Source of the DNA: Streptosporangium subroseum
Lineage (GTDB): Bacteria; Actinomycetota; Actinomycetes; Streptosporangiales; Streptosporangiaceae
Assembly (NCBI RefSeq): GCF_900188345.1
Contig: NZ_FZOD01000078.1
Coordinates: 1-42,937 of the forward strand
Direction of reading: 5' to 3'
Length of the DNA stretch: 42,937 bases
Numbering within the stretch: position 1 is the first letter of the stretch; every line of letters starts with the position of its first letter. Positions 8,130 to 16,161 of this stretch are shown here, piece after piece. The notes under the pieces were generated by a model. It ran no database searches and was not told the DNA's origin. It worked only from the letters and a program-made list of their open reading frames with translations. Position numbers and translations under genes: made by a program.

Positions 8130-9080
8130 ATGCAGATCCTCATCACCGGTGCGGCCGGCTACATCGGAGCCCCCACCACCGCCCGCCTGATCGCCGCCGG
8201 ACACACTGTCCGCGCCCTGGACACCCTGCGCTTCGGCGGCGCCGCCCTGCTCGGCGCCTACCCCACCGGACAATTCGAGCTCCTCCGCGGTGACATCCGC
8301 GATGCCGACACGGTCGGCCAGGCGCTGGACGGGGTGGACGCCGTCGTGCACCTGGCCGCGATCGTCGGGGACCCGGCGTGCGCCGCCGAACCTGACCTGG
8401 CCCGCCAGGTGAATCTGGAGGCGACCGTCGCCCTGCACGCCGCCGCCCGCCGCGCCGGGGTGGGACGGTTCATCTTCGCCAGCACCTGCAGCGTCTACGG
8501 CCACGGCGATAGCCTGCTGGATGAGAGCTCGCCTCTGGTGCCGCTGTCGCTGTATGCGCAGACCAAGGCCGAAGCCGAAACCCGCATCCTGACCCCAGGC
8601 GGTGAGATGGCCACCACCGCGCTGCGGTTCGCCACCCTGTACGGCCTCGCGCCCCGGATGCGCTTCGACCTGGTGGTCAACCTGTGGGTCCGCCAGGCGC
8701 TCACCCGGGGCGTGCTCGCGCTGCACGCCCCGCAGGCATGGCGGCCCCTGATCCACGTCTCCGACATCGCCGCAGCCGTGACCGCCGTCCTCGACGCCCC
8801 CACTGAGCGGGTCACGGGGCAGGTGTTCAACGTCGCCTCCGCCCGAGACAACCACCAGCTGTCCGCGGTCGCCGCCATGGTGGCCGAGGTGTGCGGCGAC
8901 GTGCGCATCAACGTCGCTCCACTCGCGGGTGATGCGCGTAACTACCGGGTGAGCGCGGCCAAGCTGACGGCCGCCACCGGCTGGACGCCGGCGCGCACCC
9001 TGCGCCAGGGCATCGCCGAGATGGCCGGCGCGCTGTCGGCCGGGGTCATCGAGGTCGAGGGGATGCGCCGTGCAGCCTGA
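8130..9080 (+). CDS. NAD-dependent epimerase/dehydratase (extended SDR)
   Basis: 316 residues of the nucleotide-sugar epimerase/dehydratase type. The N-terminal GAAGYIG binds NAD(H); the Thr/Ser plus Tyr-Lys catalytic set is seen in FASTCSVYG and LYAQTKAEAE. ATG 8130 has AAGGAG at 8119-8124. The next gene starts inside its last codons (11-nt overlap), so it is translationally coupled to the aminotransferase. Together they suggest making or modifying an amino sugar or similar keto compound. The precise substrate is not readable from the sequence. Confidence 0.9.
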   Translation: MQILITGAAGYIGAPTTARLIAAGHTVRALDTLRFGGAALLGAYPTGQFELLRGDIRDADTVGQALDGVDAVVHLAAIVGDPACAAEPDLARQVNLEATVALHAAARRAGVGRFIFASTCSVYGHGDSLLDESSPLVPLSLYAQTKAEAETRILTPGGEMATTALRFATLYGLAPRMRFDLVVNLWVRQALTRGVLALHAPQAWRPLIHVSDIAAAVTAVLDAPTERVTGQVFNVASARDNHQLSAVAAMVAEVCGDVRINVAPLAGDARNYRVSAAKLTAATGWTPARTLRQGIAEMAGALSAGVIEVEGMRRAA

Positions 9081-10224
9081 CCCGATCCCCTGGTGCGCCC
9101 CTGACGTATCGGGCAACGAGCGCCGCTACCTCACCGAGGCGGCCGCCGCCGGGCAGGTCGGCCCGGCCGGGACGTTCCTTGAGCGGTTCGAGAGCGACGT
9201 CGCCGCCGCGGCGGGCACCCGGCACGCGGTCGCCACATCCAGCGGCACCACGGCCTTGCACATCGCCCTTCTGGTCGCGGGCGTCGCACTGGGAGATGAG
9301 GTGCTCGTGCCGGCCTGGACGTTCGTCGCCACGGCGAACGCGATCCGGCACGCGGGGGCCCACCCCATCGTGCTGGACATCGAGCCCGATCACTGGCAGC
9401 TCGATGTCGCCCAGGTGCGGCAGTTCCTTAACGAACGCTGCACGCTCGCCGGCGGGCGGCCGGTCGATGTCCGCACCCGCCGGCCGGTGGCGGCCATCGT
9501 TCCGGTCCACCTGCTGGGGCATCCGGCCGATCTGGACCCGCTGCGCACGGTGGCGGCCGACCGCGGCCTGGTCGTGGTCGAGGACGCCGCCCAGGGCCTG
9601 GCCGCCACCTACCACGGGCGTCCGGTCGGCTCCGGCGGACTCGCCATCACCAGCTTCAACGCCAACAAGCTGATCACCACCGGCGGCGGCGGCGCGATCG
9701 TCACCGCCGACCCCGACCAGGCGGCCCGCGCCCGCTACCTCATCAACCAGGCGCGCGAGCATCCGGTGGAATACCGCCACGGAGAGGTCGGCTACAACGC
9801 CAGGATGTCCAACCTGCACGCCGCCGTCGGCGTCGCGCAGATGGAACGGCTGTCGGCCTTCGTCGAGGCCAAGCGTCGCATCCACGATCGCTACCGGCAG
9901 GCGCTCGGCGACCTGCCCGGCGTCACCTTCCAAACCCAGGCGCCCTGGGCCCGCGCCACCCGCTGGTTCACCACCGTCCTGATCGACAGCGACCGGTTCG
10001 GCATGACCGCCCGAAACCTGCGCGAGCGCCTGGGTGCGGCCGGCATCCACGCGGGCCCGCCCTGGACGCCGCTGCACCTCACCGGCGCACATCGAGGCTG
10101 CGCGCCGTGGCCGTGCCCGGTCGCCGAGCGGCTCGGCCGCACAGCCCTGCACCTGCCTTGCTCGACCACGCTCAGCACCGAGCAGCAAGACCGTGTCATC
10201 GATGCCATCCACCAGGCGGCCTGA
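9070..10224 (+). CDS. DegT/DnrJ/EryC1/StrS-family aminotransferase
   Basis: PLP-dependent sugar aminotransferase family, 384 residues (normal length). The PLP lysine lies in SFNANKLITTGGGG, the phosphate-binding segment in ATSSGTTALHIAL, and the ring-stacking/Asp region in VVVEDAAQGLAA. It starts with GTG at 9070, overlapping the epimerase stop. Members transaminate a 3- or 4-keto nucleotide sugar, usually the product of a partner epimerase/dehydratase, which fits the neighbour. No glycosyltransferase or nucleotidyltransferase lies nearby, so the final product is unclear. Confidence 0.9.
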   Translation: MQPDPIPWCAPDVSGNERRYLTEAAAAGQVGPAGTFLERFESDVAAAAGTRHAVATSSGTTALHIALLVAGVALGDEVLVPAWTFVATANAIRHAGAHPIVLDIEPDHWQLDVAQVRQFLNERCTLAGGRPVDVRTRRPVAAIVPVHLLGHPADLDPLRTVAADRGLVVVEDAAQGLAATYHGRPVGSGGLAITSFNANKLITTGGGGAIVTADPDQAARARYLINQAREHPVEYRHGEVGYNARMSNLHAAVGVAQMERLSAFVEAKRRIHDRYRQALGDLPGVTFQTQAPWARATRWFTTVLIDSDRFGMTARNLRERLGAAGIHAGPPWTPLHLTGAHRGCAPWPCPVAERLGRTALHLPCSTTLSTEQQDRVIDAIHQAA

Positions 10225-10316
10225 GCACCTCTGCATGCCCGGCACGTCCGGCGGCCACAGGGTCGCCGGGCGTGTCGCCGCGGTCGACGGCGAGACCGGT
10301 CGGCAATACTCGGCGG

Positions 10317-11351
10317 GTGCACCACGACGACACCACCGCAGACCTCGCGCGGCAGCTCGACGCCGCCTCCGATGAGGAACTGCTCGCCATCCTCGCCGAG
10401 GCCGACGCCGCGGACGAGGCGATGCACGCCTCCCCGCCGCGGCTCGGCTCCGCCCTGCCCGTAGCGCCTGGGGCAGTGGAGATCACCCTGCTCGGCGGGC
10501 TCGGGTGCAGGTACGGGATGCTCGCGGGAGGCGCCGGCGGGCTACTCGTTCGGACCGCGCATACCTGCGTGGTGATCGACCCGGGACCGGCGGCGCTCGA
10601 CTGGCTGGTGCGGCTGGCCCAGGCAGGCCACTTCGACTTCGCCGCGCTGGACGCCGTGCTCGTCAGCCACTTTCACCCTGACCACTACGTGGACGTGATC
10701 CCGTGCCTGGAAGGCGCGATCAGCGCACGCACCCGCCCGGGCCGCCCCCTGCTCGCGGGCAACACCACGGTCATGCAACGGTTCGCCGCGTTCTCGCCCT
10801 ACCATCTGAGGCAGGTCGACGCGGTGACGCTGACCCACCCGGCCGGCGATGGTGACGGGGAGCCGACAACGAAGATCGGCGACCTGGTGGTACACGCCAC
10901 CCCGACCCTGCACGTGGAAGAAGCAGGACGCAACCGCACCCCGATCGGGTTTGCCCTGGACACCCCCGGCGGCGGGATCTGGCACACCAGCGACACCAAC
11001 CTCTACGACGGGCTCACCGACGCCGTCACCGCGATCCTCCCCGACGTCACGCTCGTGATCGCACACGCCGATGCCACCAACGTGAACGCCCCGCCCGAAC
11101 GCGCCGCGCTCTGCCACCTGCAGACCCGCGACGTCCTCACCATCACCGAAGCACTGAGGCCCGGCCACGTGCTCATCCAGCACTACGACGCCGCCTACTC
11201 CAGCCAGCGCTACCGCATCGCTCAAGCCACGTGGCTCCAGCGGCGCCTCGACGCCGCCGCCCTGCCCACCCGGATACTCGCCGGGGCTGGCGGGCTGCAG
11301 CTCACTCTTGCCGAGGCGGCCCTGTCCCACCACACGATCCCCCTGGCATGA
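10317..11351 (+). CDS. MBL-fold metallo-hydrolase
   Basis: Metallo-beta-lactamase fold hydrolase, about 344 residues. The zinc motif HFHPDH is in VLVSHFHPDHYVDVI; further metal ligands are likely in TPTLHVEE, HTSDTNLYDG and the late His (IQHYDAAY). The fold resembles the RNase Z/AHL-lactonase-like branch. A ~50-residue acidic helical N-terminal extension (DLARQLDAASDEELLAILAE) is unusual. GTG 10317 was chosen because the helix begins there; the ribosome site is weak. It follows the aminotransferase by 92 bp on the same strand and probably belongs to the same cluster. Confidence 0.85.
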   Translation: MHHDDTTADLARQLDAASDEELLAILAEADAADEAMHASPPRLGSALPVAPGAVEITLLGGLGCRYGMLAGGAGGLLVRTAHTCVVIDPGPAALDWLVRLAQAGHFDFAALDAVLVSHFHPDHYVDVIPCLEGAISARTRPGRPLLAGNTTVMQRFAAFSPYHLRQVDAVTLTHPAGDGDGEPTTKIGDLVVHATPTLHVEEAGRNRTPIGFALDTPGGGIWHTSDTNLYDGLTDAVTAILPDVTLVIAHADATNVNAPPERAALCHLQTRDVLTITEALRPGHVLIQHYDAAYSSQRYRIAQATWLQRRLDAAALPTRILAGAGGLQLTLAEAALSHHTIPLA

Positions 11352-11514
11352 CCGAAAGCCGCACCGGGGGGCGCAGTACCGGCGACCTCGCATAATCGGC
11401 CCTCATCGCTCAAAGGCCTTGCCATGGGAGCTCCGGGCGCGTTCGAGAATTTGGAGGCGGGCATCGTCGGCGTGGTGTCGGCCGATGGCTGGGAGATGAA
11501 GGGCTCTTATTGTC

Positions 11515-11558
11515 GCGACGGTGGCCAGTCCTCTGAACATGTGACTGGCCACCGTCGC
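11515..11558 (+). terminator. Hairpin downstream of the MBL gene
   Basis: Perfect 15-bp arms (GCGACGGTGGCCAGT at 11515-11529 and its complement at 11544-11558) around a 14-nt loop, about 165 bp after the MBL stop. No T-run follows, as is common for actinobacterial terminators. The gap 11352-11788 otherwise holds no gene I can support. Confidence 0.55.
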
Positions 11559-11719
11559 TACTTCTGGGGTCCTACAGCGACGTCAGAGACGCGGGAACCA
11601 CGGAAGCGCGGCCAGGTCCAGTCCGGACGCGACGGCCACCATGATCACAATTGTGATGACGATCGTCCGAACATGACGCCCCCACGCACCGGGGACCTGG
11701 CAAGGCCGGTTTTGTCACC

Positions 11720-11745
11720 AGCAGGACAGACATGCCTGTCCTGCT
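11720..11745. repeat. Hairpin upstream of small membrane-protein gene
   Basis: AGCAGGACAG (11720-11729), a six-base loop, then the exact complement (11736-11745). It lies 43 bp before the ATG at 11789, in the leader or promoter region. It could be an operator or a leader hairpin. Confidence 0.5.
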
Positions 11746-11788
11746 GTCACCTGGTCCGCCGTGCAGGTGGCTCATACCGTGTCGGAAC

Positions 11789-12052
11789 ATGAGCCGCCGG
11801 GTACGAGTCAGAGCACACTTTCGAACCCGGCGGGACGGCACTCGGTTCAGGGTTCGGGCGCATGACCGCACGATTCCTGCGATAGCGACGGCCGGGGGCG
11901 GTTTGATTGCCGCGATCATCGTCGCTGTGATCCTGGTCAACGCGTTCAGCGGTTCATCTACAGCCGACCCCTCGCCGACGGTTCCAGCACAGCTGGAGAC
12001 GGCTCCGCCTCCAGAACCAATGACCGAGCCACCACCTCCGGAACCAACGTGA
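11789..12052 (+). CDS. Small single-pass membrane protein with Pro/Glu-rich tail
   Basis: 87 residues. A basic N-terminus (SRRVRVRAHFRTRRDGTRF, a motif type seen in small actinobacterial membrane proteins) precedes one hydrophobic helix (GGLIAAIIVAVILVNAF, about 36-52). A Pro/Glu-rich tail ending PPPPEPT follows. The predicted topology has the basic end in the cytoplasm. The start at 11789 is chosen because the basic motif begins there. Its stop codon lies inside a strong terminator stem. Function unknown. Confidence 0.6.
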   Translation: MSRRVRVRAHFRTRRDGTRFRVRAHDRTIPAIATAGGGLIAAIIVAVILVNAFSGSSTADPSPTVPAQLETAPPPEPMTEPPPPEPT

Positions 12053-12084
12053 TCGTGTCGAACGATGCGACACGATCACGTTGG
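12044..12084 (+). terminator. Strong terminator hairpin
   Basis: Perfect 17-bp arms (12044-12060 and 12068-12084, with the core GTGATCGTGTCG) flank a 7-nt loop. The left arm overlaps the last codons and stop of the small membrane-protein gene. No T-run is present, but the stem is long enough to act as an actinobacterial-type terminator. Confidence 0.75.
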
Positions 12085-12181
12085 CTGAGGTCGAGCTGAT
12101 CGATTTCGAACTCCGTTGCCGCACTCAATTGTCGGGGTGAGCTGATTTACTTCCATAGACCCCCTATCTAGAGTTGCAAGC

Positions 12182-12547
12182 ATGGGACGTTCCCCCTTCC
12201 GCCTCACCTTGCAGACGCTGCTGGTGCTACGCGTTCTACTCGATGATCTGGGCGAAGAGCACTATGGCCTGGAGCTCGCCGCGAAGACAGGGCTGCCGAA
12301 CGGCAGTATCTATCCGATCCTGGCTCGTCTGGAGCGCGCAGGATGGGTCGACAGTGATTGGGAGGACATCAACGAGGCTGCCGAGGGGCGCCGCCGCCGC
12401 CGCTATTACCGGCTTACAACTCGCGGTGCGCTGAGTGCCCGTGAGGCTCTCGCTTCGGCCGCGCAGGCGCTCACACCTGCTGGTGACGAAGTCATTGCGA
12501 GCCAGGTTAGCCCTCGTCACGGCGACACCGAGAGGCGGCTTGGATGA
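12182..12547 (+). CDS. PadR-family transcriptional regulator
   Basis: 121 residues with a PadR winged helix: TLQTLLVLRVLLDDLGEEHY, GLELAAKTGLPNGSIYPIL, ARLERAGWVDSDWED, and the wing RRRYYRLTTRG. Target genes are usually adjacent, and here the next reading frame overlaps by ATGA. TATCTA at 12165-12170 is a possible -10, placing the transcript start close to the ATG (12182). PadR followed by a small membrane-associated partner is a recurrent actinobacterial pair, but the partner here is damaged. Confidence 0.9.
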   Translation: MGRSPFRLTLQTLLVLRVLLDDLGEEHYGLELAAKTGLPNGSIYPILARLERAGWVDSDWEDINEAAEGRRRRRYYRLTTRGALSAREALASAAQALTPAGDEVIASQVSPRHGDTERRLG

Positions 12548-12840
12548 GCGGCTGGCTCGTCGGTCTTGTGGCAGCGGCTAGGAACGCGGTGATGATGCCG
12601 CTAGTCGTTGAACTCATCAAAGAACAGACGCCGCGTATCGCCTATCAGCTTGTTCGAGTTACTGCCCAGCTGCTGCCTGCGGCGCATCGTGACCGGTACG
12701 CCTGTGAGTGGGCCGCGGAACTGGACGAGCTGGCCGGAAAGAACGTGACGCAGCTGTGCTTCGCGTTTACGCGTTCTGGCGACCGCCCCGGCGACTCACC
12801 GCGCGCTCGCGTTCGGCGACTCCTATATCCGCTTCGTTGA
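12544..12840 (+). pseudogene. Frameshifted partner gene of PadR
   Basis: The first ~70 residues (MSGWLVGLVAAARN, LLPAAHRDRYACEWAAELDE) match the kind of protein usually encoded next to actinobacterial PadR genes: a hydrophobic start, then an RDRY-EW-AELDEL motif. The family then continues as a helix like RVLATAPATHRALAF, but here that segment is in another frame, entered at about 12750-12765. The in-frame end (FTRSGDRPGDSPRARV) is therefore spurious. I read it as a gene broken by a frameshift; a sequencing indel is an alternative. Confidence 0.55.
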
Positions 12841-12868
12841 GCGGCTGGGATTCGTCCTTAGCCGGCAG

Positions 12869-13215
12869 GTGCTCGCGAAGGTGCCACGCGCTGCGCGCCG
12901 TGGCAGGACTGCGATGTATGAGTGGTACTGGCGGCAGGTGGTCACGGTGGGCGAGCTCCTGCTGAGGTGGGTACCTGGCTGCTGGGAACTGTCGCTGATG
13001 GTGGTGGTGTACCGAAAAGGCGAGCCGAGTACGGTAGATGAGTTCGCCCGAAGCGTGGCGGAACCGAATGTCGTGTACTGGACTGGCCATGGCCGTACGA
13101 CTACAGCCCTGGTGATCGAGGGCGGTGCTTTACCAGCGAACGGCTGCTTGAGATCGGCCGCATGATAGAGCAGCGGGTGTCGCTCATCATCGTGGACTGC
13201 TGCCGGTCCGGCTAA
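12869..13215 (+). pseudogene. Caspase-like (peptidase C14) remnant
   Basis: Two catalytic signatures of caspase-fold peptidases appear in order but in different frames: NVVYWTGHG (catalytic His, about 13068-13094) and SLIIVDCCRSG (catalytic Cys, about 13180-13212, then TAA). A frameshift separates them at about 13125-13140, and the sequence stops at once after the Cys motif, without the C-terminal half of the fold. The part before the His (ELSLMVVVYRKGEPSTVDEF) fits the strand and helix that precede it in the family. It is likely a decayed fragment of a larger caspase-domain effector. Confidence 0.6.
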
Positions 13216-13427
13216 TGACGCCGCGATTTGCTGACCCGCCGTGTGACCTGACCGCCTAGCTCGCTATGGGTGATTCTCACCTTTCCAGCCCAGATATCAG
13301 GAAGTGATCGTTGCCGGATTCCCGTGTCCGCTGGCGGCGCGTGGGTGCTGGCAACACGCGGTGTGGAGGGCCAGCAGGACCTCAACGTCTCTAACGCGCA
13401 TGCCTGACTGACGGGTCACGGCACGAT

Positions 13428-13457
13428 AGGGGACGGAGTCACACGACTCTGTCCCCT
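13428..13457 (-). terminator. Terminator after parB-like gene
   Basis: AGGGGACGGAGTC (13428-13440), a four-base loop, then GACTCTGTCCCCT (13445-13457): a 13-bp stem with one G-T pair. It lies 33 bp beyond the stop of the leftward parB-like gene, where a terminator for the parAB transcript would be expected. The rest of 13216-13489 holds nothing I can support. Confidence 0.6.
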
Positions 13458-13489
13458 CGTCATGCCCTGTGCATATACGCACGCCAGAA

Positions 13490-14353
13490 TCAGCTCTCGT
13501 CGGTTGGAAGATCCGCCTTGAGCTCAGCTGCGATGGCGAGGAGGGCGTTTCCAACCTCCTCGCAATCCCGCAGAATTCCCTGCGCGGCTTCCGGAGTTTC
13601 GAGAGCCACCTGACGAACAGTCCGAAGGTCGAACCCCTTCAACGCTGCCCGCATCGCGATGAGAACCGGCGCCGACGCGAATTGGGCCGGGGTTGATTCG
13701 CTGGCTGTCTGGTCGGGTTCGTCGAGAAAGCCCTTCGCCCGCGCTATCCGTTCCAACGTGGCTGCGGTGGGTTTCCCGCTTCGGGAGGCGGTATGCCATA
13801 CCTCCAGAACCGCACCGGCTCCGTGTCGGTCGTAGACAGGGCTGAGAACTCGTGTCTGCCCTTCCTTGATCTCTCGATCGGCATGAGGGGCGACGATTTC
13901 AACGATAGGGAGAGACGTGATGAGCTGATGGGCGCGCTGCCGAGTCCACTCCCAACGATGAGACACGTACGACTCGAACGAGGTATATCCGGTCTCCTCA
14001 TACAGCTTGTGGTCGCGGATCGCTTTGAGGGCGCGACCGACACCGAGAAGCCATTGATGCGTGACAGCCGCGATGTGCTGCTCGCAGTCGGCGAGGGTTG
14101 GGACTTTCCCGTCAACAAATTTGTTGACGGGCTCAGAAATGATCTTCCCAGCCAAGGGCGGGCCGGACGCGAGCTCGAATTGCGGGTCCACCTCGGTCGG
14201 GATAGATGGACCGGATGCCGCAGAAGTCAAGGGCGCCGTTTCCGCTGCGGGTGCCTGCGGAGGTACGGCAGCCTGATCTCCAGCGATCACAGATTCTGGC
14301 TGTGCAACCAAACGAGACGTTCCGGTCGGCCGACCACGAACAGGCTTCGCCAT
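13490..14353 (-). CDS. ParB-like centromere-binding/partition partner
   Basis: 287 residues. A disordered Pro/Ala-rich N-terminus (to ~70) is followed by a helical DNA-binding region: ADCEQHIAAVTHQWLLGVGR, then YTSFESYVSHRWEW and TRQRAHQLITSLPIV, which resemble plasmid/phage helix-turn-helix proteins with a recognition step before RQRAHQLI. No canonical ParB/Srx CTPase motif is visible. It begins one base after the parA stop on the same strand, so it should be the DNA-binding partner of that ParA. A 24-bp perfect palindrome lies inside its coding sequence. Confidence 0.75.
   Translation of the reverse strand: MAKPVRGRPTGTSRLVAQPESVIAGDQAAVPPQAPAAETAPLTSAASGPSIPTEVDPQFELASGPPLAGKIISEPVNKFVDGKVPTLADCEQHIAAVTHQWLLGVGRALKAIRDHKLYEETGYTSFESYVSHRWEWTRQRAHQLITSLPIVEIVAPHADREIKEGQTRVLSPVYDRHGAGAVLEVWHTASRSGKPTAATLERIARAKGFLDEPDQTASESTPAQFASAPVLIAMRAALKGFDLRTVRQVALETPEAAQGILRDCEEVGNALLAIAAELKADLPTDES
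14108..14131. other. 24-bp perfect palindrome in parB-like gene (candidate parS)
   Basis: CCCGTCAACAAA at 14108-14119 is followed at once by its exact complement (14120-14131). The codons read PVNKFVDGK. A perfect symmetric site inside a partition gene is a natural candidate for the centromere bound by the partner protein. No second exact copy was seen; GTCAATCAAATTGAC at 35391-35405 is only loosely similar. Confidence 0.5.
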
Positions 14354-14354
14354 G

Positions 14355-15236
14355 TCACTTCACTCCAGTGGGAAGCGCGAGCCCGATCCGGTCGGCCAGA
14401 CGCGCGGCAAGCTGATCGAAACGCGTGGCCATATCTTCGCCGTCACGGCCAAGAGCGCGCAACGGCCTGGGCGGGGCCGCGTCAGCGGCGTCCTTCACCG
14501 CGACCCGCTCCGGAATAATCGGCTGCCAAAGGTCATCACCGAACAGCTCAGGGATGGTGGTCTCCACCTGGAACCGATGCGCACCGGTCCGGGTGTCTAC
14601 ACGGTCCACAATGTATCCGGCCATCTGAAGGCCCGGATTGTGCAGCAGGGCGGCCTTGGAGTCCACGAAGCCGCGGAGAGTCACTGCTCCATCGATACCG
14701 TCGTACTCAGGATCCATGACGCACAACACGAAGTCGGAAGCTGCCAGCGCAAGCTGGGTCAGGTGACCTAGGTTCGGTGGGCAATCGATAAGTACGATAT
14801 CGAAGTCGTTGTCTGCGCCATCGAGCGCCTTCTTCAACCGCAGCACCGCACCGAGCACTCCAGCCTCAAGGGTGCGGTTCTCCAGGTCTGTGCGAGAAGG
14901 CAGCAGGGTGATCCGTTCGGAGTACGGTTCAGGCCAGCCGATCTCGGCAAAGGCGTCCGCAGCAACTCCTTCGATGTCGGCCTTGATGGCTTCGGAGACA
15001 GTCGGCTGCGGATTGGCGGGGTCGTGGACATAGTTGAGACGGCGGCTAGCGTTGGCCTGGGGGTCGAGATCAACAACCAAGACGTAGTAGCCAGCCTCGG
15101 CAAGGGCGGCAGCGAGGTTGATAGTGGTGGCGGTCTTGCCGCTGCCACCCTTGTTGTTGGCGACGGCCACTCTGTAAGGGCGTGACCGATGTTGGGGAGT
15201 GTCGGATACGGTGTCGGCGAGGGTCACCGTGTCCAC
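14355..15236 (-). CDS. parA: ParA-family partition ATPase
   Basis: Deviant-Walker ParA/MinD ATPase, 293 residues. KGGSGKTATT (about 30-39) is the nucleotide loop with the signature lysine; VLVVDLDPQANAS is the Walker A' segment and FDIVLIDCPPNLGHL the Walker B region. It moves or positions the replicon together with the downstream partner gene. The start is uncertain: GTG at 15236 has no clear ribosome site, while GTG at 15227 overlaps (GTGA) the stop of a 12-codon leader that does have AGGAGG. Confidence 0.92.
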   Translation of the reverse strand: MDTVTLADTVSDTPQHRSRPYRVAVANNKGGSGKTATTINLAAALAEAGYYVLVVDLDPQANASRRLNYVHDPANPQPTVSEAIKADIEGVAADAFAEIGWPEPYSERITLLPSRTDLENRTLEAGVLGAVLRLKKALDGADNDFDIVLIDCPPNLGHLTQLALAASDFVLCVMDPEYDGIDGAVTLRGFVDSKAALLHNPGLQMAGYIVDRVDTRTGAHRFQVETTIPELFGDDLWQPIIPERVAVKDAADAAPPRPLRALGRDGEDMATRFDQLAARLADRIGLALPTGVK

Positions 15237-15262
15237 CTCGCTGAGATGATCGTGGCATGCAT
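15224..15262 (-). CDS. Possible 12-codon leader peptide of parA
   Basis: Reading left from ATG 15262, preceded by AGGAGG with a six-base spacing, gives MHATIISARWTR and a stop whose TGA overlaps a GTG of parA (GTGA). The only strong ribosome site in front of parA serves this reading frame, so parA translation may depend on coupling to it. Confidence 0.35.
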   Translation of the reverse strand: MHATIISARWTR

Positions 15263-15391
15263 GAGATACCTCCTGTGAAGAGTCACGGCCTGGCGGGAAA
15301 ACACCGGAGCGCAGAGCACATCCTAGAGATGTCGGGCGAGGCTTCTACGGACATCGGGTTAGGAGAAATGCTGAAGGACTACACCGAATAG
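15257..15391 (+). CDS. Possible 44-aa hydrophilic protein divergent from parA
   Basis: The ATG at 15257 opens a 44-residue frame to TAG at 15389-15391 (MHEIPPVKSHGLAGK ... GLGEMLKDYTE). Composition is protein-like, charged and soluble, and it contains a rare TTA leucine codon. The ribosome site is weak, and it overlaps the parA leader on the other strand. It may be a real small regulator or chance; no homology was recognised. Confidence 0.3.
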   Translation: MHEIPPVKSHGLAGKHRSAEHILEMSGEASTDIGLGEMLKDYTE

Positions 15392-15475
15392 GTGGCGACC
15401 CTTCGCTGGCCTCTTCGTAGGTCCGGTCCCAGCATCCTGACTGATCTCCGGCGTCCGGGGTCGAGAACAGCGCGC

Positions 15476-15877
15476 TCAGCCTGGCAGAGCCTCAAGGACG
15501 ATGCCGGGGGAAAGAGTCGCCCAGAGGTGCGGCATGGCGGTCAGGATCGGCCACTCCCGAGCGAGCGCCAAGATCAGCGTGTGCGCCTGCCCAAGGTCGA
15601 CGTCCTTGGCGTCGCGCATCACATCGGCGACGTGAAAAGCAAGCTGCGGGGTGAGATCGCCCGCCGGCGGCGGGACCGTCATGCCCATCTCCACTAGGTG
15701 GCCAATGGTTTCCACCTCATGCAGGGTCTCGGCTGCGGCCAGCGCATGTGTCAGCTCGCTAGTAGCGATCAGTAAAGGGCGGGAGGCATCTTCGGCGCGC
15801 ATCAGCCAGGCGACTATGTGCTGATCCAGACGCGCCCAAGCTGCGATCGCGCTACGGTCCAGCACCGCGCCGATCAC
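15476..15877 (-). CDS. PIN-like toxin (VapC type)
   Basis: 133 residues from GTG 15877, which overlaps the antitoxin stop (GTGA). The layout fits a PIN ribonuclease: an early Asp in GAVLDRSAIAAW, an acidic position in ATSELTHALAAA, and a late Asp in DVDLGQAHTLILALAREWP, followed by ILTAMPHLW where PIN proteins have their last strand. The third acidic residue is less clear, so activity is uncertain. With the upstream ribbon-helix-helix protein it forms a toxin-antitoxin operon, probably for maintenance. Confidence 0.7.
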   Translation of the reverse strand: MIGAVLDRSAIAAWARLDQHIVAWLMRAEDASRPLLIATSELTHALAAAETLHEVETIGHLVEMGMTVPPPAGDLTPQLAFHVADVMRDAKDVDLGQAHTLILALAREWPILTAMPHLWATLSPGIVLEALPG

Positions 15878-16155
15878 GCAGCGCCCTGCACGGTACCGTC
15901 CTGATCGGCGAACTGGGCGTATAGGCCATCGGCCCATGACTGGGCCTTCCGCCAGCCTTCGGAGTCGGTTTCCTGGACTTGTTCAGCTGCTCGGTGCAAG
16001 AACAGAGAGGCGCGGTGCTGGCGTTCCATTCGATCTTGGACGGCCTGCGTGACGTAGGCCGACACCGACTCGATGTGGCCTTCCTCCGACAGGGCTCGCA
16101 GGTGTCCTACCAGGTCTTTCGGCAGACTGACGGTGATTTTCTCCACGTTCGCCAT
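15874..16155 (-). CDS. Ribbon-helix-helix antitoxin (VapB-like)
   Basis: 93 residues. The N-terminal ribbon-helix-helix (ANVEKITVSLPKDLVGHLR, then HIESVSAYVTQAVQDRMERQ) binds operator DNA as a dimer. The C-terminal part (EQVQETDSEGWRKAQSWADG) would wrap the toxin. ATG 16155 is six bases after a TATGAT -10, so the message is probably leaderless. Upstream in-frame starts would read through the promoter and add an unlikely tail. The stop overlaps the toxin GTG. Confidence 0.78.
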   Translation of the reverse strand: MANVEKITVSLPKDLVGHLRALSEEGHIESVSAYVTQAVQDRMERQHRASLFLHRAAEQVQETDSEGWRKAQSWADGLYAQFADQDGTVQGAA

Positions 16156-16161
16156 ACCAAA

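Noticed and set aside
11424..11792. 122-residue plus-strand frame after the MBL gene
   Set aside because: It spans two hairpins, has His/Arg/Gly-skewed composition, and has no ribosome site.
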